A stretch of DNA of 64,000 nt from Mycobacterium dioxanotrophicus (GCF_002157835.1 NZ_CP020809.1:3720001-3784000); one strand, 5' to 3'; positions 19,305 to 29,614 are shown, counted from the first letter of the stretch. The notes: generated from the letters alone by a model not told the origin. A program made the numbers and translations.

Positions 19305-21361
19305 TGCAGGAACACGCTCACCCGTCCGACGCGCGCTGTGCCCGGCTGCTGCGGTGCTGATGCCAACTCCCCTGGCAGCTCGATCGGCGTCGCGGGCGGC
19401 TCGACACGTTGCGGTACGAACGTCACGCTGAGCTGATCGTTCCAGCGGCCCTCGGCGGTCAATTGCCGATACTGCCGGGTGATGTCGAACGCGAGTCTCA
19501 TTCCGCCGTGCTCGTTGTCGGGTGCGGTGGTCTGTTCGATCCCGAAGAACGCCGCAACGCCGACGTAGTGCGCGTCATCGAGCGCGGGTGCACCGCCGGG
19601 TGCATCCAGATACACGCGGTAGGTGACTCCCACCGGAGCCGCCGAGGTCACGTCCTCCAGCCGCAGGGATGCCCGCGACACCGGATTCGCGGCAGCGGCG
19701 GCCAACGGCCCTGCCGGAGCCGCGATGTCGAAGGTGACACTGGTGGGCTCCCCCGTCAGCGCAACGGCACTGTCCGATGCGCCGATCAGCTCGGGCGGGC
19801 CGTGTGGCGCCGGTGGAAATGCCATGTCCGCCTCCACGGGAGCAGGAACGGGTGCCGAGGTGTCCTCATAGCTGTAGTTCAATTGCGCCGCGGTATCCAG
19901 CACCTCTTGCACCGTTTCGGTGAGCGTTGCCGCGTTCTCATCGTGGAAATGGAAGGTGACACCGGAGAGCCACGCCGATTCGTTGGTGTTCACATGCCCC
20001 GGCATCCCTCGCCACACCTCCCAGAGCCGGTCGATGTTGGCATGATGCAGCCAGAAGATGGGGTCGAGAGCTGCGGTGTTGAACGATCCCATCAGGCCGC
20101 CCACGTCGACGTGGACCGCGCCGTGCGGTGTGCCCTCCAGCGGTCCCATCGCCGAGCCGGGATCCTCGCCGGCATGGCTGAATCCCGTACGGCCGCCGGC
20201 GAATCCGTTGGTGCCGGCGAAATCGGTGGGTGCCAGGGCCGCGGTGAGATCCACATCTGCCTGGGGCAGCGCCGAACCATCGTTGAGATTGCGTCCGGCG
20301 ACCCACAGTGGATTGGGGGTGACCCCATCCGGCAGGGTGAGGTCCAGGAACGCCTTCGGCAGGCGCCTGCGCGCGGCGTCGTCGCTGCTGTAATTCCAAT
20401 AGGGCAGCGCCCAGGTCAGCTTCGTCGCGTCGTCGACATCGTCGACATCCTGGATGGCCGACCGGATGATCCGCTCGAACCACTCCAGATACATCCGGTG
20501 CCACGGCAGGAAGAACCAGCAGAAGTGCTGGCATTGATTGCGGAAGTTGTCCGGGTTCACCGTCGTGCCGTGAATGTCGGACTGGTACTGCCAGCCGATC
20601 GGGTCCATCTGGTTGGCCTTCGTCCGGTCGATCAATACCTGCACGCCGCGGGCATAGGCGTAGATCGTCGGATGCCAGTGATCGATCTCGTCGAGCGTCC
20701 AAATGTTGTGCCGCACATAGCTGATCGAGGTCGCGATCGTGATGACCTGCCCGGTGAAGATCTGGTTGGCGTTGGTGATCTGGGGGTTGGCAGCCGCCAG
20801 CTCTGTCACGGTCGCCGCGAATCGGGTGCCGATCGCGGTGAGCGTGTCGCCGTGCTGCACCACATATCGCGGACCCGCCGCAGGCGCATTGCCCGGCACC
20901 GTGACGATCTGCCCCGGGAAAATGCGGTTCGGGTCGGTGATCTGCGGATTTGCCGCTTCGAGCGGTACAAGACCCACACCGAACCGGGTGCCGATCACGG
21001 TGAGCGTGTCACCGGACTGCACCACGTACTGCGGGCCCGCCGCCGGCAGGTTGCCGGGTATCGCGATGACCTGTCCCGGGAAGATCTGGTTCGGGTTGGC
21101 GATCTGTGGATTCGCCGATTTGAGCGCACCGAGGCTGACCCCGAACCGGGTGGCGATGGCACTGAGGCTGTCCCCGGAGTGCACCACGTACTTCGGCCCG
21201 GCCGCCGGTGCACTGCCCGGGACCGTGACGATCTGCCCTGGGAAGATCCGGTTGGGATCGGTGATCTGTGGATTCGCCGCTTCGAGGCCGGCCAGGCTGA
21301 CCCCGAGTCGGTGAGCAATGGCACTGAGAGTGTCACCGGAATGAATGATGTATTCGGCCAT
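19301..21361 (-). CDS. Four-LysM repeat protein fused to a plant-like tyrosinase/polyphenol oxidase
   Basis: The 686-residue protein begins with four LysM repeats of exactly 54-residue period (starts at Tyr4, Tyr58, Tyr112, Tyr166), which normally bind peptidoglycan or chitin-like glycans. A type-3 copper domain follows. CuA ligands are His264, His279, His288 (Hx8H) and CuB ligands His413, His417, His440. Cys277-x-His279 fits the Cys-His thioether bridge of fungal and some other tyrosinases. After about residue 500 comes a beta-rich domain with YRVYLDAP and LSVTFVPQRV, resembling the KFDV domain of plant polyphenol oxidases. No signal peptide is seen, so export would need another route. The enzyme should oxidise phenols or catechols to quinones. 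It heads a two-gene operon with DUF2182. Confidence 0.88.
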   Translation of the reverse strand: MAEYIIHSGDTLSAIAHRLGVSLAGLEAANPQITDPNRIFPGQIVTVPGSAPAAGPKYVVHSGDSLSAIATRFGVSLGALKSANPQIANPNQIFPGQVIAIPGNLPAAGPQYVVQSGDTLTVIGTRFGVGLVPLEAANPQITDPNRIFPGQIVTVPGNAPAAGPRYVVQHGDTLTAIGTRFAATVTELAAANPQITNANQIFTGQVITIATSISYVRHNIWTLDEIDHWHPTIYAYARGVQVLIDRTKANQMDPIGWQYQSDIHGTTVNPDNFRNQCQHFCWFFLPWHRMYLEWFERIIRSAIQDVDDVDDATKLTWALPYWNYSSDDAARRRLPKAFLDLTLPDGVTPNPLWVAGRNLNDGSALPQADVDLTAALAPTDFAGTNGFAGGRTGFSHAGEDPGSAMGPLEGTPHGAVHVDVGGLMGSFNTAALDPIFWLHHANIDRLWEVWRGMPGHVNTNESAWLSGVTFHFHDENAATLTETVQEVLDTAAQLNYSYEDTSAPVPAPVEADMAFPPAPHGPPELIGASDSAVALTGEPTSVTFDIAAPAGPLAAAAANPVSRASLRLEDVTSAAPVGVTYRVYLDAPGGAPALDDAHYVGVAAFFGIEQTTAPDNEHGGMRLAFDITRQYRQLTAEGRWNDQLSVTFVPQRVEPPATPIELPGELASAPQQPGTARVGRVSVFLQ

Positions 21362-21489
21362 GGTGGGCTCCTTGCCTCAAAGTGCTGGAGCCAACGCTAG
21401 GAACCGGCGCAGCCATCCGCGCGAGTAGCGCACTACCTGTATCCGGCGCTCGCAGGACGGGCTATGCCGCAACGAGATGCCGCATCCCG

Positions 21490-21522
21490 CTCGGCGGCGG
21501 TACGAAACCTGTAGCCGCCGAG
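21490..21522 (-). terminator. Possible hairpin terminator after ilvA
   Basis: CTCGGCGGC (21490-21498) and GCCGCCGAG (21514-21522) form a perfect 9-bp stem with a 15-base loop, about 25 bases past the ilvA stop. No U-tract follows, which is common in mycobacterial terminators. The gap from 21362 to 21544 otherwise holds only the upstream region of the tyrosinase operon. Confidence 0.45.
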
Positions 21523-21544
21523 GGGAATACGGACAACCTGCCGC

Positions 21545-22837
21545 TCAGGTCAGGTAGCGGTATGTCGGGGATCCGGGCTCGAGCAACTCGACGTGGATGT
21601 CGGAGCCCTCCATCCGGGCCAGCAGACCTTCCAGGTCGGCCGCCGAACTCAATTGGACACCGCACAGCGCCTCACCGGTCTCCCGGTTGTTGCGCTTGAC
21701 GTACTCGAACAGGGTGATGTCGTCACCCGGCCCGAGCACCTCGTCGAGGAAGCGCCGCAGGGCACCGGGCTCCTGGGGGAAATCGACCAGGAAGTAATGC
21801 TTGAGGCCCAGGTGGACCAGCGAGCGTTCCAGCACCTCGTTGTACCGGGAGACGTCGTTGTTGCCACCGGAGATCAGGCAGACCACGGTGGAGCCGGGCT
21901 CGATGTCGGCCTCCAGCAGCGCCGCCACCGACAGGGCGCCGGCCGGCTCGGCGATGATGCCCTCGTTCTGGTAGAGGTCGAGCATCGCGGTGCAGACAGC
22001 GCCCTCGTCGACGGTGGTGATCGACACCATGTCGCCTGCCGCGGCCAGTGCGGCGTAGGGCCGCGCACCCGCCCGGGCGACGGCGGCCCCGTCGACGAAC
22101 TGGTCCACATGCTCGAGGGTGACGGGCTCACCCGCCGCCAATGCCGCGATCATCGACGCCGCACCGGCCGGTTCGGCGCCGAGCACCGAGGTGCCGGTGG
22201 TGCGCTCGGCCAGGTAGGTGGTGATGCCGGAGATACAACCCCCGCCGCCGACGGGCACGATCACCAGATCGGGTTCGCTGTCGAGTTGCTCCAGCAGTTC
22301 GGCGGCGATGGTGCCCTGCCCAGCCATGGTGCGCAGGTCGTCGTAGGGCGGTACCAGGGTGGCACCCGTGCGTGCCACGTCGTCGAGTGCCGCGGCGGCG
22401 GCCTGGTCGTAGGTCGCTCCGATGGCGATCAGCTCGATGAACTCCCGGCCGTGATACCGGATCCGGTCACGCTTCTGCTTGGGAGTCTTGGCAGGCACAT
22501 ATACCCGGCCGTGGATCCCCATCGACCGGCACGCCATCGCGAAGCCCTGCGCATGGTTGCCGGCCGACGAGCACACCACACCGGCGGCCTTCTCGTCCTC
22601 GGAGAGCTGGGCCATCAGGTTGAAGGCGCCACGCACCTTGTAGGACCGCACCGCCTGCAGGTCCTCGCGCTTGAGGTACACCGTGGCGCCGGTGGCCTCG
22701 GACAACCGCTCGCAAATCTGCAGTGGGCTCTGGGTGACCACGCCGGAAATTCGCCGGGCAGCCTCGTCGATGTCGGCCGCTGAAAGAGCTGGGATCAGCG
22801 GCGGCGTTCTCGAGCTAGGGCTCAGTTCGGCAGTCAC
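21545..22837 (-). CDS. ilvA: Threonine dehydratase IlvA
   Basis: The 430-residue PLP enzyme deaminates threonine to 2-oxobutyrate, the entry to isoleucine synthesis. Lys67 in SYKVRGA is the PLP lysine; SSAGNHAQG and the glycine loop VGGGGCISG bind the cofactor. The C-terminal part (about 335-430; HYFLVDFPQEPGALRRFL) is a single ACT-like regulatory domain, so the protein is the shorter type of biosynthetic enzyme. The gene starts with GTG at 22837. The Rv1558-like gene lies 28 bases upstream in the same direction, the order seen in M. tuberculosis. Confidence 0.93.
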   Translation of the reverse strand: MTAELSPSSRTPPLIPALSAADIDEAARRISGVVTQSPLQICERLSEATGATVYLKREDLQAVRSYKVRGAFNLMAQLSEDEKAAGVVCSSAGNHAQGFAMACRSMGIHGRVYVPAKTPKQKRDRIRYHGREFIELIAIGATYDQAAAAALDDVARTGATLVPPYDDLRTMAGQGTIAAELLEQLDSEPDLVIVPVGGGGCISGITTYLAERTTGTSVLGAEPAGAASMIAALAAGEPVTLEHVDQFVDGAAVARAGARPYAALAAAGDMVSITTVDEGAVCTAMLDLYQNEGIIAEPAGALSVAALLEADIEPGSTVVCLISGGNNDVSRYNEVLERSLVHLGLKHYFLVDFPQEPGALRRFLDEVLGPGDDITLFEYVKRNNRETGEALCGVQLSSAADLEGLLARMEGSDIHVELLEPGSPTYRYLT

Positions 22838-22865
22838 CGGTCAATAGTGCCACCGGCCAGCGGTT

Positions 22866-23303
22866 TCACTTCACCGGGGTGAGCACGAACACCGGGATCT
22901 GCCGGTCGGTCTTCTTCTGGTACTCGGCGTAATCGGGAAACGCCGCCACGGCCCGGTCCCACCACGCGGCCTTCTCGTCGCCGAAAACCTCGTGGGCCTC
23001 GTAATCCCCGGATACCGTCCCGTCCTGCAGCTCGACCCGGGGATTCTTCTTCACGTTGTAGTACCAGACGGGATTCTTCGGTGCGCCGCCCAACGAGGCG
23101 ACCACGGCGTACTCACCGTTGTGCTCGACACGCATCAGCGGGGTCTTGCGGATCTTGCCGGTCTTGGCCCCGACCGTGGTCAGCAGGATCACCGGCCTGC
23201 CGTTCAGTTCGGTGCCGGCAGTGCCCCCGGACGACATGTAGGTCTCCGCGTTGTCCCTGGCCCAGTCGGATGTGCTCGGTTCGTATTCTCCAGTCAGCGG
23301 CAT
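22866..23303 (-). CDS. F420-dependent nitroreductase/quinone reductase family protein (DDN-like, Rv1558-like)
   Basis: The 145-residue protein has the family's compact split beta-barrel signatures: [44 protein letters not shown] and the final VFVLTPVK. Such proteins bind deazaflavin F420 and reduce quinones or nitroaromatics; M. tuberculosis Ddn activates nitroimidazole drugs. Full length for the family. The natural substrate of this branch is unknown. It precedes ilvA by 28 bases and may share its transcript. Confidence 0.88.
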   Translation of the reverse strand: MPLTGEYEPSTSDWARDNAETYMSSGGTAGTELNGRPVILLTTVGAKTGKIRKTPLMRVEHNGEYAVVASLGGAPKNPVWYYNVKKNPRVELQDGTVSGDYEAHEVFGDEKAAWWDRAVAAFPDYAEYQKKTDRQIPVFVLTPVK

Positions 23304-23399
23304 GCGGTCAGCCTAGAACTCTGGGGCTGCTCACGATCCGGACCGGACGAATCCGCGCGACTATGGCTAAACACGCCGACAAGGGGTAAACCCGTTCTT

Positions 23400-23840
23400 A
23401 TGCGCCATGTCCATGGGCGGATACGGACGGCGGGGGCGCGCACGGTGGTGCTCGCAGCTCTGGTGGCAAGCGCGTGTTCAGCTCAGTCCGGACCTCCCGC
23501 CGGCGGGAACACCGCGCGCATCACGATCAACGGCCAGGAGTCGTCGACCGCCTTCCCGATCGACTGCACGCAGCGGGCGTGGTTGTGGATCATCGACTCG
23601 CTGCAGAAGGAGCCGGGCTTCACGGCGATGGTCGAGACCGGAACCGCCGTCACTCCCAAGGCGGTGCGCCTGCGCAGCTTGGACGGTTTCACCGGTAGTT
23701 GGGCAGAAGGACGGCCGGGCACCACCGAGGCCAGCATCGACGGGTCGACGTTCACCATCACCGGGACGGCAAGCGGTGCCAACGACGACCGCCCGACCAA
23801 GCCGGCCGATGTTCAGTACCGGCTGGAAGCGCGCTGCTGA
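23400..23840 (+). CDS. LpqH (19 kDa antigen) family lipoprotein
   Basis: The 146-residue protein begins with a basic, then hydrophobic signal (RHVHGRIRTAGARTVVLAALV) ending in a lipobox ASAC, with acylated Cys26. The mature part carries ITINGQ, a Cys in FPIDCTQ and the C-terminal ITGTASGAN...EARC pattern of the mycobacterial 19 kDa lipoprotein family, so a disulfide pair is likely. It should be anchored on the outer face of the membrane or in the envelope. Function in this paralogue is unknown. AAGGGG lies upstream of ATG 23400; no operon partner is apparent. Confidence 0.78.
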   Translation: MRHVHGRIRTAGARTVVLAALVASACSAQSGPPAGGNTARITINGQESSTAFPIDCTQRAWLWIIDSLQKEPGFTAMVETGTAVTPKAVRLRSLDGFTGSWAEGRPGTTEASIDGSTFTITGTASGANDDRPTKPADVQYRLEARC

Positions 23841-23850
23841 AGCCCCGCGG

Positions 23851-24255
23851 TCACTGACCTTCGAGAATTCCGCGAAGGGTCTGGAGATCGGCGGTCACCG
23901 CGGCGATATCGGCGTCGAAATCCTCATCGGAGATCCCGGGCCGCTGCCGCACGGTGAACACCACCTCGCTCTGCGCTGCCCCGGGAGCGGCTGCCACCAC
24001 CCGCATGGGGTTGTCGACCTCCTCACCGGACGGTAGGCGCACCACATGATCGAGCACGCCGAAGGTGTTGGGCGGGCTGAACTGTACGGTCACCTGCCCC
24101 ATCGGGGAATCCGCGACCCAACCGTCGGCCGACGGCCGGAGCGAACCTTCCGCCAAGCCTGCCGCCCAGCGCGACAACTCGTGCGGGTCGGCGGCGAACG
24201 CGTACACCACGTCGGGCGGGGCATCGATCCAAACACTGACATGACGACTCCGCAT
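23851..24255 (-). CDS. SRPBCC (START-like) fold protein
   Basis: The 134-residue protein shows the START/polyketide-cyclase fold pattern: SVWIDAPPDVVYAFAADPHELSRWAAGL at the start, a beta-rich middle (FGVLDHVVRLPSGEEV) and a final helix (DAVTADLQTLRGILE-like). Such domains bind hydrophobic ligands; this one has no recognisable catalytic residues. ATG 24255 is chosen over longer frames because the fold starts there. It converges with the LpqH-like gene (10-base gap) and diverges from the membrane-protein gene. Confidence 0.75.
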   Translation of the reverse strand: MRSRHVSVWIDAPPDVVYAFAADPHELSRWAAGLAEGSLRPSADGWVADSPMGQVTVQFSPPNTFGVLDHVVRLPSGEEVDNPMRVVAAAPGAAQSEVVFTVRQRPGISDEDFDADIAAVTADLQTLRGILEGQ

Positions 24256-24285
24256 ATTCACAGCGTAGGCAGCCACACTGACACG

Positions 24286-25038
24286 ATGAACAGTGAGGCG
24301 GACGCTCCTCGTGAACCGCACACCCCGGTGGAGAAATTCGTCGCCCGTGCCGAGCGGTTGGCCGCAGAAACTGGGCAGCACGTGCCGTCGTGGCTGCGGC
24401 CCGGCGACCCGGAAAGCCGTCTGCCGGTCCTGGTGGCGCTCATCGCCGCACTGGCCCTGCAAGTCGCCATTCCGCGCAGCTACACCGTGGTGCCCCGCTG
24501 GCCGCTGATCGTCGCGGAGCTGCTGTTGCTGGCTGTCCTGGTGTGGCTCAACCCGATCCGGTTCACCCGGTCAACTGTGCTGGGCCGGTACGCCACCTTC
24601 GTGCTACTGGCCGCGATCACTCTCGACAACACGCTCTCGGCGGTTCTGCTCGACGTGAAGATCCTGTCGGGCGCGGTCAGCAACAAGGCGGCGATCCTGT
24701 TGGGCAGCGGCGCAGCCATCTTCGTCACCAACATCATCGTGTTCGGCATCTGGTACTGGGAGCTCGACCGCGGCGGGCCGTTCGCACGGCAGACCGGCGC
24801 ACGCCCGTATCCCGACTTCATGTTCCCTCAGATGGGCAATCCCAATGTCGCCAAACCGGATTGGCGTCCCACGTTCGTCGACTACCTCTACGTGAGCATG
24901 ACCAACGTGATGGCCTTCTCGCCTACCGACACCATGCCGTTGGCGCGGTGGGCGAAAATGGCGATGGCCGTGCAGGCCATGGTGGCGCTGTCCACCGCAG
25001 GACTCGTAATCGCCAGGGCGGTAAACGTTTTGGGCTGA
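24286..25038 (+). CDS. Uncharacterised multi-span membrane protein
   Basis: The 250-residue protein has about five or six hydrophobic segments (LVALIAALALQVAI, LIVAELLLLAVLVWL, YATFVLLAAITLDNTLSAVLL, ILLGSGAAIFVTNIIVFGIWYW and a C-terminal span). A loop then follows with WELDRGGPFARQT and FVDYLYVSMTNVMAFSPTDTMPL. That loop pattern recurs in a widespread actinobacterial family of unknown function and recalls the pore-side region of two-span ion channels. No known catalytic motif is visible. It diverges from the SRPBCC gene, and a methyltransferase gene follows after 34 bases. Confidence 0.65.
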   Translation: MNSEADAPREPHTPVEKFVARAERLAAETGQHVPSWLRPGDPESRLPVLVALIAALALQVAIPRSYTVVPRWPLIVAELLLLAVLVWLNPIRFTRSTVLGRYATFVLLAAITLDNTLSAVLLDVKILSGAVSNKAAILLGSGAAIFVTNIIVFGIWYWELDRGGPFARQTGARPYPDFMFPQMGNPNVAKPDWRPTFVDYLYVSMTNVMAFSPTDTMPLARWAKMAMAVQAMVALSTAGLVIARAVNVLG

Positions 25039-25072
25039 TCGTTCAATGCGGCGGCGGGTGTACCGTCGCACT

Positions 25073-25906
25073 ATGAGGACTGTCATCACTGATCTGACCC
25101 CAGTCGAAGCGACGGCCTTGCTGACGCTGTACGCGCGGGCGTTGGACAACCGCGCGCCGCGTCCGATACTCGCGGATTCCCTTGCCGATTCGATCGTCGA
25201 CGACATCGACTACGACTTCGCCGGCCTGGGTGTTCAGACCAGCGTGGTGTGCCAGACGGCGCTGCGGGCCAAGATGCTCGACGACCGGGTCCGTAGCTTC
25301 GCCTCGGCGCATCCGGACGCCGTCGTGGTCGATCTCGGCGCAGGCCTCGACAGCGGCCTGTACCGGGTCGCGCCGCCGCAGACCGTCGACTGGTACCACG
25401 TTGACCTCCCGGGCATCAGCGCACTGCGGGAGACGCTCCTGCCACCGGATCCACGCTCGCACATCGTGGTCGCGTCGCTGGCCGCTGCGGATTGGGCCGC
25501 GACGATTCCGGCGGACCGCCCCACCATGCTCGTGGCCGACGGGTTGTTCGCATTCCTCGCCGAACCGGTCATCGCCGGCATCTTCCGCGGCATCACCGAG
25601 CGCTTTCCCAGTGGCGAGATCGCCTTCAACGACTACGGTGGCATCGGCTGGTTCAGCCGCGCGGCGCTCAAATTCTATCCCCAGAAGATGTTCAAAGATG
25701 TTGGCAGTCAATGGGGTTACCTCGGCTTCAAAGACGCTCACCACCCGCAGACGTGGAATCCGCGGGTGCGCCTCGTCGAGGAGGCAAGCCTCGCCCATGC
25801 CGACGAAGTCGACCTCTTTCCCGGCTGGCTGCGAATCGCCACCCGATTGATGGGGATGACGAAAGCGACGGCGCGCAAGGGACGGATCCTGCGGTACCGG
25901 TTCTGA
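25073..25906 (+). CDS. Class I SAM-dependent methyltransferase, TcmP/LCM-like family
   Basis: The 277-residue protein belongs to the leucine-carboxyl-methyltransferase/TcmP-like family expanded in mycobacteria. The SAM loop is VVDLGAGLDSGLYR (about residue 85). Downstream lie WYHVDLPGISALRE with the acidic ribose-binding residue, and LVADGLFAFLAEP. These enzymes O-methylate carboxyl or hydroxyl groups of polyketides and lipids; the substrate here is not evident. ATG 25073 is chosen: a TACCGT -10 candidate ends six bases before it and would give a leaderless mRNA. A paralogue lies at 40141-40971 in the polyketide operon. Confidence 0.8.
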   Translation: MRTVITDLTPVEATALLTLYARALDNRAPRPILADSLADSIVDDIDYDFAGLGVQTSVVCQTALRAKMLDDRVRSFASAHPDAVVVDLGAGLDSGLYRVAPPQTVDWYHVDLPGISALRETLLPPDPRSHIVVASLAAADWAATIPADRPTMLVADGLFAFLAEPVIAGIFRGITERFPSGEIAFNDYGGIGWFSRAALKFYPQKMFKDVGSQWGYLGFKDAHHPQTWNPRVRLVEEASLAHADEVDLFPGWLRIATRLMGMTKATARKGRILRYRF

Positions 25907-25928
25907 CCAACAGCTTCAACGACCGTCG

Positions 25929-25980
25929 AGTGGCCAGTTACTGCACGTTTTCTCGCAATATGCGAGCACAACTGGCCACT
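25929..25980. terminator. Nested double stem-loop between convergent genes
   Basis: Outer arms AGTGGCCAGTT (25929-25939) and AACTGGCCACT (25970-25980) are perfect 11-bp complements. Between them CTCGCA-ATA-TGCGAG (25952-25966) forms a second perfect hairpin. The structure lies between the convergent methyltransferase and dnaE1 stops. It could be a bidirectional terminator or a small palindromic repeat element. Confidence 0.6.
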
Positions 25981-25995
25981 GGGCGGGTAAGGGCC

Positions 25996-28900
25996 TCAGC
26001 CCAGACAGCCTGGGCCCAGCAGCGCCTTGAGGTCACCCATCAATGCCGACGAGGGCGTCACTCGCAGTGACTGATCCAGCTCAAGCGTGGTGATCCGCTC
26101 ACCGCTGATCAGCCGGAGATGGACCTGCGCGGTACCCGGATGGTTCGCCAGCACCTGCTTGAGTGCACTGACCTTGTCGATGGTGCACTGCCGGGTCGGC
26201 AGACTCACCGCAAGGGGCCGGTCGGCCTGAGCGCTGGTGAAGTCCGGCACCACGAGCTCGTGGGCGATCAGCGAGATCCGGTCATCGCGTGCGGCCACCT
26301 TGGCCTTGACCAACACCACCACGTCGTCGGCGATCTCACCGCCGAACAGTGAATAGGTCTGGGGGAAGAACAGCACCTCGATACCACCGGTGAGGTCTTC
26401 CAACTGCGCCGAGGCCCAGGGCAATCCGTTCTTGTTGACGCGGCGGTTGACCGAGGCGAGGATGCCGCCGACCACCACTTGGGCGTCGTTGGCGACGTCA
26501 CCGTCGAGGATCGCCGGAATCTGGGTGTCGACCTGAGCCGTCAACAGATGCGCGACGCCGTTGAGCGGATGGCCGGACACGTACAGGCCGAGCATCTCGC
26601 GTTCGAGCGCCAGCTTGTGTTTGTCCTCCCACTCATCGTCGGGAACTTTGATGGTGAATGCGGCGTCTCCGGCATCGGCGGCGTCTCCCCCGCCGAACAG
26701 GTCGAACTGCCCCATCGCCTCGGCCTTCTTGGTACCGAGCACCGAATCGACGGCATCGGTGTGCACCAAAAACAGCCCCTTGCGCGGGTGCCCGAGCGAG
26801 TCGAAGGCGCCGGCCTTGATCAGCGATTCGGTGACCTTCTTGTTGCAGGCCGCGATGTCGATCTTGTTGAGGTAGTCCGAGAAATCGGTGTACTTGCCCT
26901 TCTCGGCGCGGGTACTGACCAGCGACGCAACCACATTCGCGCCGACGTTACGCACTGCGCCCAGTCCGAACCGGATATCGGCGCCCACCGAGGCGAAGTT
27001 CTGCACCGACTCGTTGACGTCGGGCGGCAGGACCGTGATACCGAGCCTGCGGCAGTCGGCGAGGTACACCGCGGCCTTGTCCTTGTCGTCGCCGACGGAG
27101 GTGAGCAGGCCCGCCATGTATTCGGCCGGGTAGTTCGCCTTCAGGTAGGCAGTCCAGTACGACACCAGACCGTAGCCGGCCGCGTGCGACTTGTTGAACG
27201 CGTACCCGGCGAACGGAAGAATGGTGTCCCACAAGGCTTTCACCGCGGCCTCGGAGAACCCGTTGGCCGTCATGCCCTCTTTGAAGCCCTTGTATTCGGC
27301 CTCGAGTACCTCGAGCTTCTTCTTGCCCATGGCCTTACGCAGCGCATCGGCCTTACCCATCGAGTAGGAGGCGACCTTCTGCGCGATGAACATGATCTGC
27401 TCTTGGTAGACGATCAGGCCGTAGGTCTCGGCGAGGATCTCCTTGAGCGGCTCTTCCAGCTCCGGATGGATCGGTTTGATGGCCTGGCGGCCGTTCTTGC
27501 GGTCGGCGTAGTCGTTGTGGGCGTTCATGCCCATCGGGCCCGGCCGGTACAGCGCGAGCACCGCAACGATGTCGTTGAAGCCCGTGGGCTGCATGCGGCG
27601 CAGCAGGTCACGCATCGCGCTACCGTCGAGCTGGAACACCCCCAGCGTGTCGCCCCGGCCGAGGAGTTCGTAGGCCGCCGGGTCGTCGAACGGCAGCGTT
27701 TCCAGGTCGAGGTCGATCCCGCGGTTGGCTTTGATGTTCTCGATGCAGTCGCCGATGATCGTCAGGTTCCGCAGGCCCAGGAAGTCCATCTTCAGCAGGC
27801 CGATGGCCTCACACGACGGGTAGTCCCAACCGGTGATGACCGCGCCGTCCTGTGGCCGCTTCCACAGCGGGATGGCGTCGATGAGCGGCTCGGAGCTCAT
27901 GATCACCGCGCAGGCGTGCACACCCGCGTTACGGACCAGGCCCTCCAGACCACGTGCCGTCTCGAAGATGGTCCGCACATCCGGATCGGTGTCGATCAGC
28001 GCGCGGACCTCGGCGGCTTCCTTGTACCGCTCATGGCTGGGATCGGTGATGCCCGACACCGGGATGTCCTTGGCCATGATGGGCGGCGGCAGCGCCTTGG
28101 TGATCCGGTCGGCGATCGCGAAACCCGGCTGGCCGTAGTGGACGCGAGCCGAATCCTTGAGCGCCGCTTTGGTCTTGATGGTGCCGAAGGTGATCACCTG
28201 CGCGACCCGGTCGCTGCCCCACTTGTTGGCCGCATACCGCAGCATCTCGCCGCGGCGACGGTCGTCGAAGTCGATGTCGATATCGGGAGCCGACGGGCGT
28301 TCCGGGTTCAGGAACCGCTCGAACAGCAGCCCGTGCGGGATCGGGTCGATGTTGGTGATGCCCAGCGCGTAGGCCACCAGCGACCCGGCGGCCGACCCAC
28401 GGCCCGGTCCCACCCGGATGCCGACCGATCGGGCGTAGTTGATCAGGTCGGCCACGATCAGGAAGTACGACGGGAACCCTTTGTCGCAGATGACCTTGAT
28501 CTCGTAGGTGGCGCGATCGGTGTACTCGGCGGGTACGGCGTCTCCACGGAACCGCCGGTTCAGCCCCTCCGTCACCTCGTGCGTCAGCCAGGACGCCTGG
28601 TCGTGGCCGTCGGGCACCGGGAACACCGGCATCCGGTCGGTCGGCGTCCACACGTCGGCGTACGACTGCACCCGCTCGCCGATCAGCACCGTGGAATCGC
28701 ATGCGCCCGGCACCTGGGAATCCCACAGGGCGCGCATCTCCTCGGCCGACTTGAGGTAGTAACCGTCGCCGTCGAACTTGAACCGGTTCGGGTCCGACAG
28801 CGTCTTGCCGGTCTGAATACACAGCAGCGCTTCATGATTCTGCGAGGCCTCGCGGGTCACGTAGTGGCAGTCGTTGGTGGCCAGCGGCGGGATACCGAGC

Positions 28901-29544
28901 TTCTGCCCGATCTCCAGCAAGCCCTCGCGAACGCGGCGTTCGATGTCGAGCCCATGATCCATCAGCTCGAGGAAGAAGTTCTCCTTGCCGAAAATGTCCT
29001 GCCACTTGGCGGCCGCCGCCAGCGCCTCGTCCCGCTGACCGAGCCGCAGCCGCGTCTGCACCTCGCCGGAGGGGCAGCCGGTGGTCGCGATGATGCCCGT
29101 GGCGTGTTCGGCGATGACCTCGGCGTCCATGCGGGACCACTTGCCGAGCTGACCTTCGAATGAGGCCAGCGACGACAGCTTGAACAGGTTGCGCAGACCG
29201 GTCGCGTTTTCCGCCACCATCGTCATGTGGGTGTAGGCGCCGCTACCCGAGACGTCGTCGCCCTTCTGGCTCGGGTCACCCCATTGAACCCGCTTGGTGT
29301 CGAAGCGCGAACCGGGCGCGATGTAGGCCTCGATGCCGATGATCGGTTTGATGCCGGCCTTGGTGGCCGAGTTGTAGAACTCGCTGGCGCCGAACATGTT
29401 GCCGTGGTCGGTCATGCCGATCGCCGGCATGCCCAGCCGCTGGGCCTCGGCCAGCATCGGCGTGATCTTCGCGGCACCGTCCAGCATCGAGTACTCGGTG
29501 TGATTGTGCAGGTGTACGAAGGACCCCGAAGATGAACCGCTCAT
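25996..29544 (-). CDS. dnaE1: DNA polymerase III alpha subunit DnaE1
   Basis: The 1182-residue replicative polymerase matches mycobacterial DnaE1 end to end. The N-terminal PHP domain is intact ([25 protein letters not shown]), the metal-dependent proofreading module of mycobacterial DnaE1. The catalytic palm has the [12 protein letters not shown] motif. The fingers/beta-binding region, an OB-fold ([26 protein letters not shown]) and the C-terminal domain follow. ATG 29544 fits the family start, and a TAGACT -10 candidate lies nine bases upstream. It is a housekeeping gene and marks the end of the syntenic block; the sequence beyond it is mostly accessory. Confidence 0.98.
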   Translation of the reverse strand: MSGSSSGSFVHLHNHTEYSMLDGAAKITPMLAEAQRLGMPAIGMTDHGNMFGASEFYNSATKAGIKPIIGIEAYIAPGSRFDTKRVQWGDPSQKGDDVSGSGAYTHMTMVAENATGLRNLFKLSSLASFEGQLGKWSRMDAEVIAEHATGIIATTGCPSGEVQTRLRLGQRDEALAAAAKWQDIFGKENFFLELMDHGLDIERRVREGLLEIGQKLGIPPLATNDCHYVTREASQNHEALLCIQTGKTLSDPNRFKFDGDGYYLKSAEEMRALWDSQVPGACDSTVLIGERVQSYADVWTPTDRMPVFPVPDGHDQASWLTHEVTEGLNRRFRGDAVPAEYTDRATYEIKVICDKGFPSYFLIVADLINYARSVGIRVGPGRGSAAGSLVAYALGITNIDPIPHGLLFERFLNPERPSAPDIDIDFDDRRRGEMLRYAANKWGSDRVAQVITFGTIKTKAALKDSARVHYGQPGFAIADRITKALPPPIMAKDIPVSGITDPSHERYKEAAEVRALIDTDPDVRTIFETARGLEGLVRNAGVHACAVIMSSEPLIDAIPLWKRPQDGAVITGWDYPSCEAIGLLKMDFLGLRNLTIIGDCIENIKANRGIDLDLETLPFDDPAAYELLGRGDTLGVFQLDGSAMRDLLRRMQPTGFNDIVAVLALYRPGPMGMNAHNDYADRKNGRQAIKPIHPELEEPLKEILAETYGLIVYQEQIMFIAQKVASYSMGKADALRKAMGKKKLEVLEAEYKGFKEGMTANGFSEAAVKALWDTILPFAGYAFNKSHAAGYGLVSYWTAYLKANYPAEYMAGLLTSVGDDKDKAAVYLADCRRLGITVLPPDVNESVQNFASVGADIRFGLGAVRNVGANVVASLVSTRAEKGKYTDFSDYLNKIDIAACNKKVTESLIKAGAFDSLGHPRKGLFLVHTDAVDSVLGTKKAEAMGQFDLFGGGDAADAGDAAFTIKVPDDEWEDKHKLALEREMLGLYVSGHPLNGVAHLLTAQVDTQIPAILDGDVANDAQVVVGGILASVNRRVNKNGLPWASAQLEDLTGGIEVLFFPQTYSLFGGEIADDVVVLVKAKVAARDDRISLIAHELVVPDFTSAQADRPLAVSLPTRQCTIDKVSALKQVLANHPGTAQVHLRLISGERITTLELDQSLRVTPSSALMGDLKALLGPGCLG

Positions 29545-29614
29545 AGGGTGGCCAGTCTATTGCGGAGCACCGACACATCCGGGCGTGTCGTCGAGCGTGT
29601 CTGCAGACGGCCGC

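Noticed and set aside
26479..29163. Long open frame (894 codons) on the plus strand opposite dnaE1
   Set aside because: It is a GC-skew shadow of dnaE1: composition is rich in Arg, Val, Gly and His with no family motif, and dnaE1 explains the region completely.
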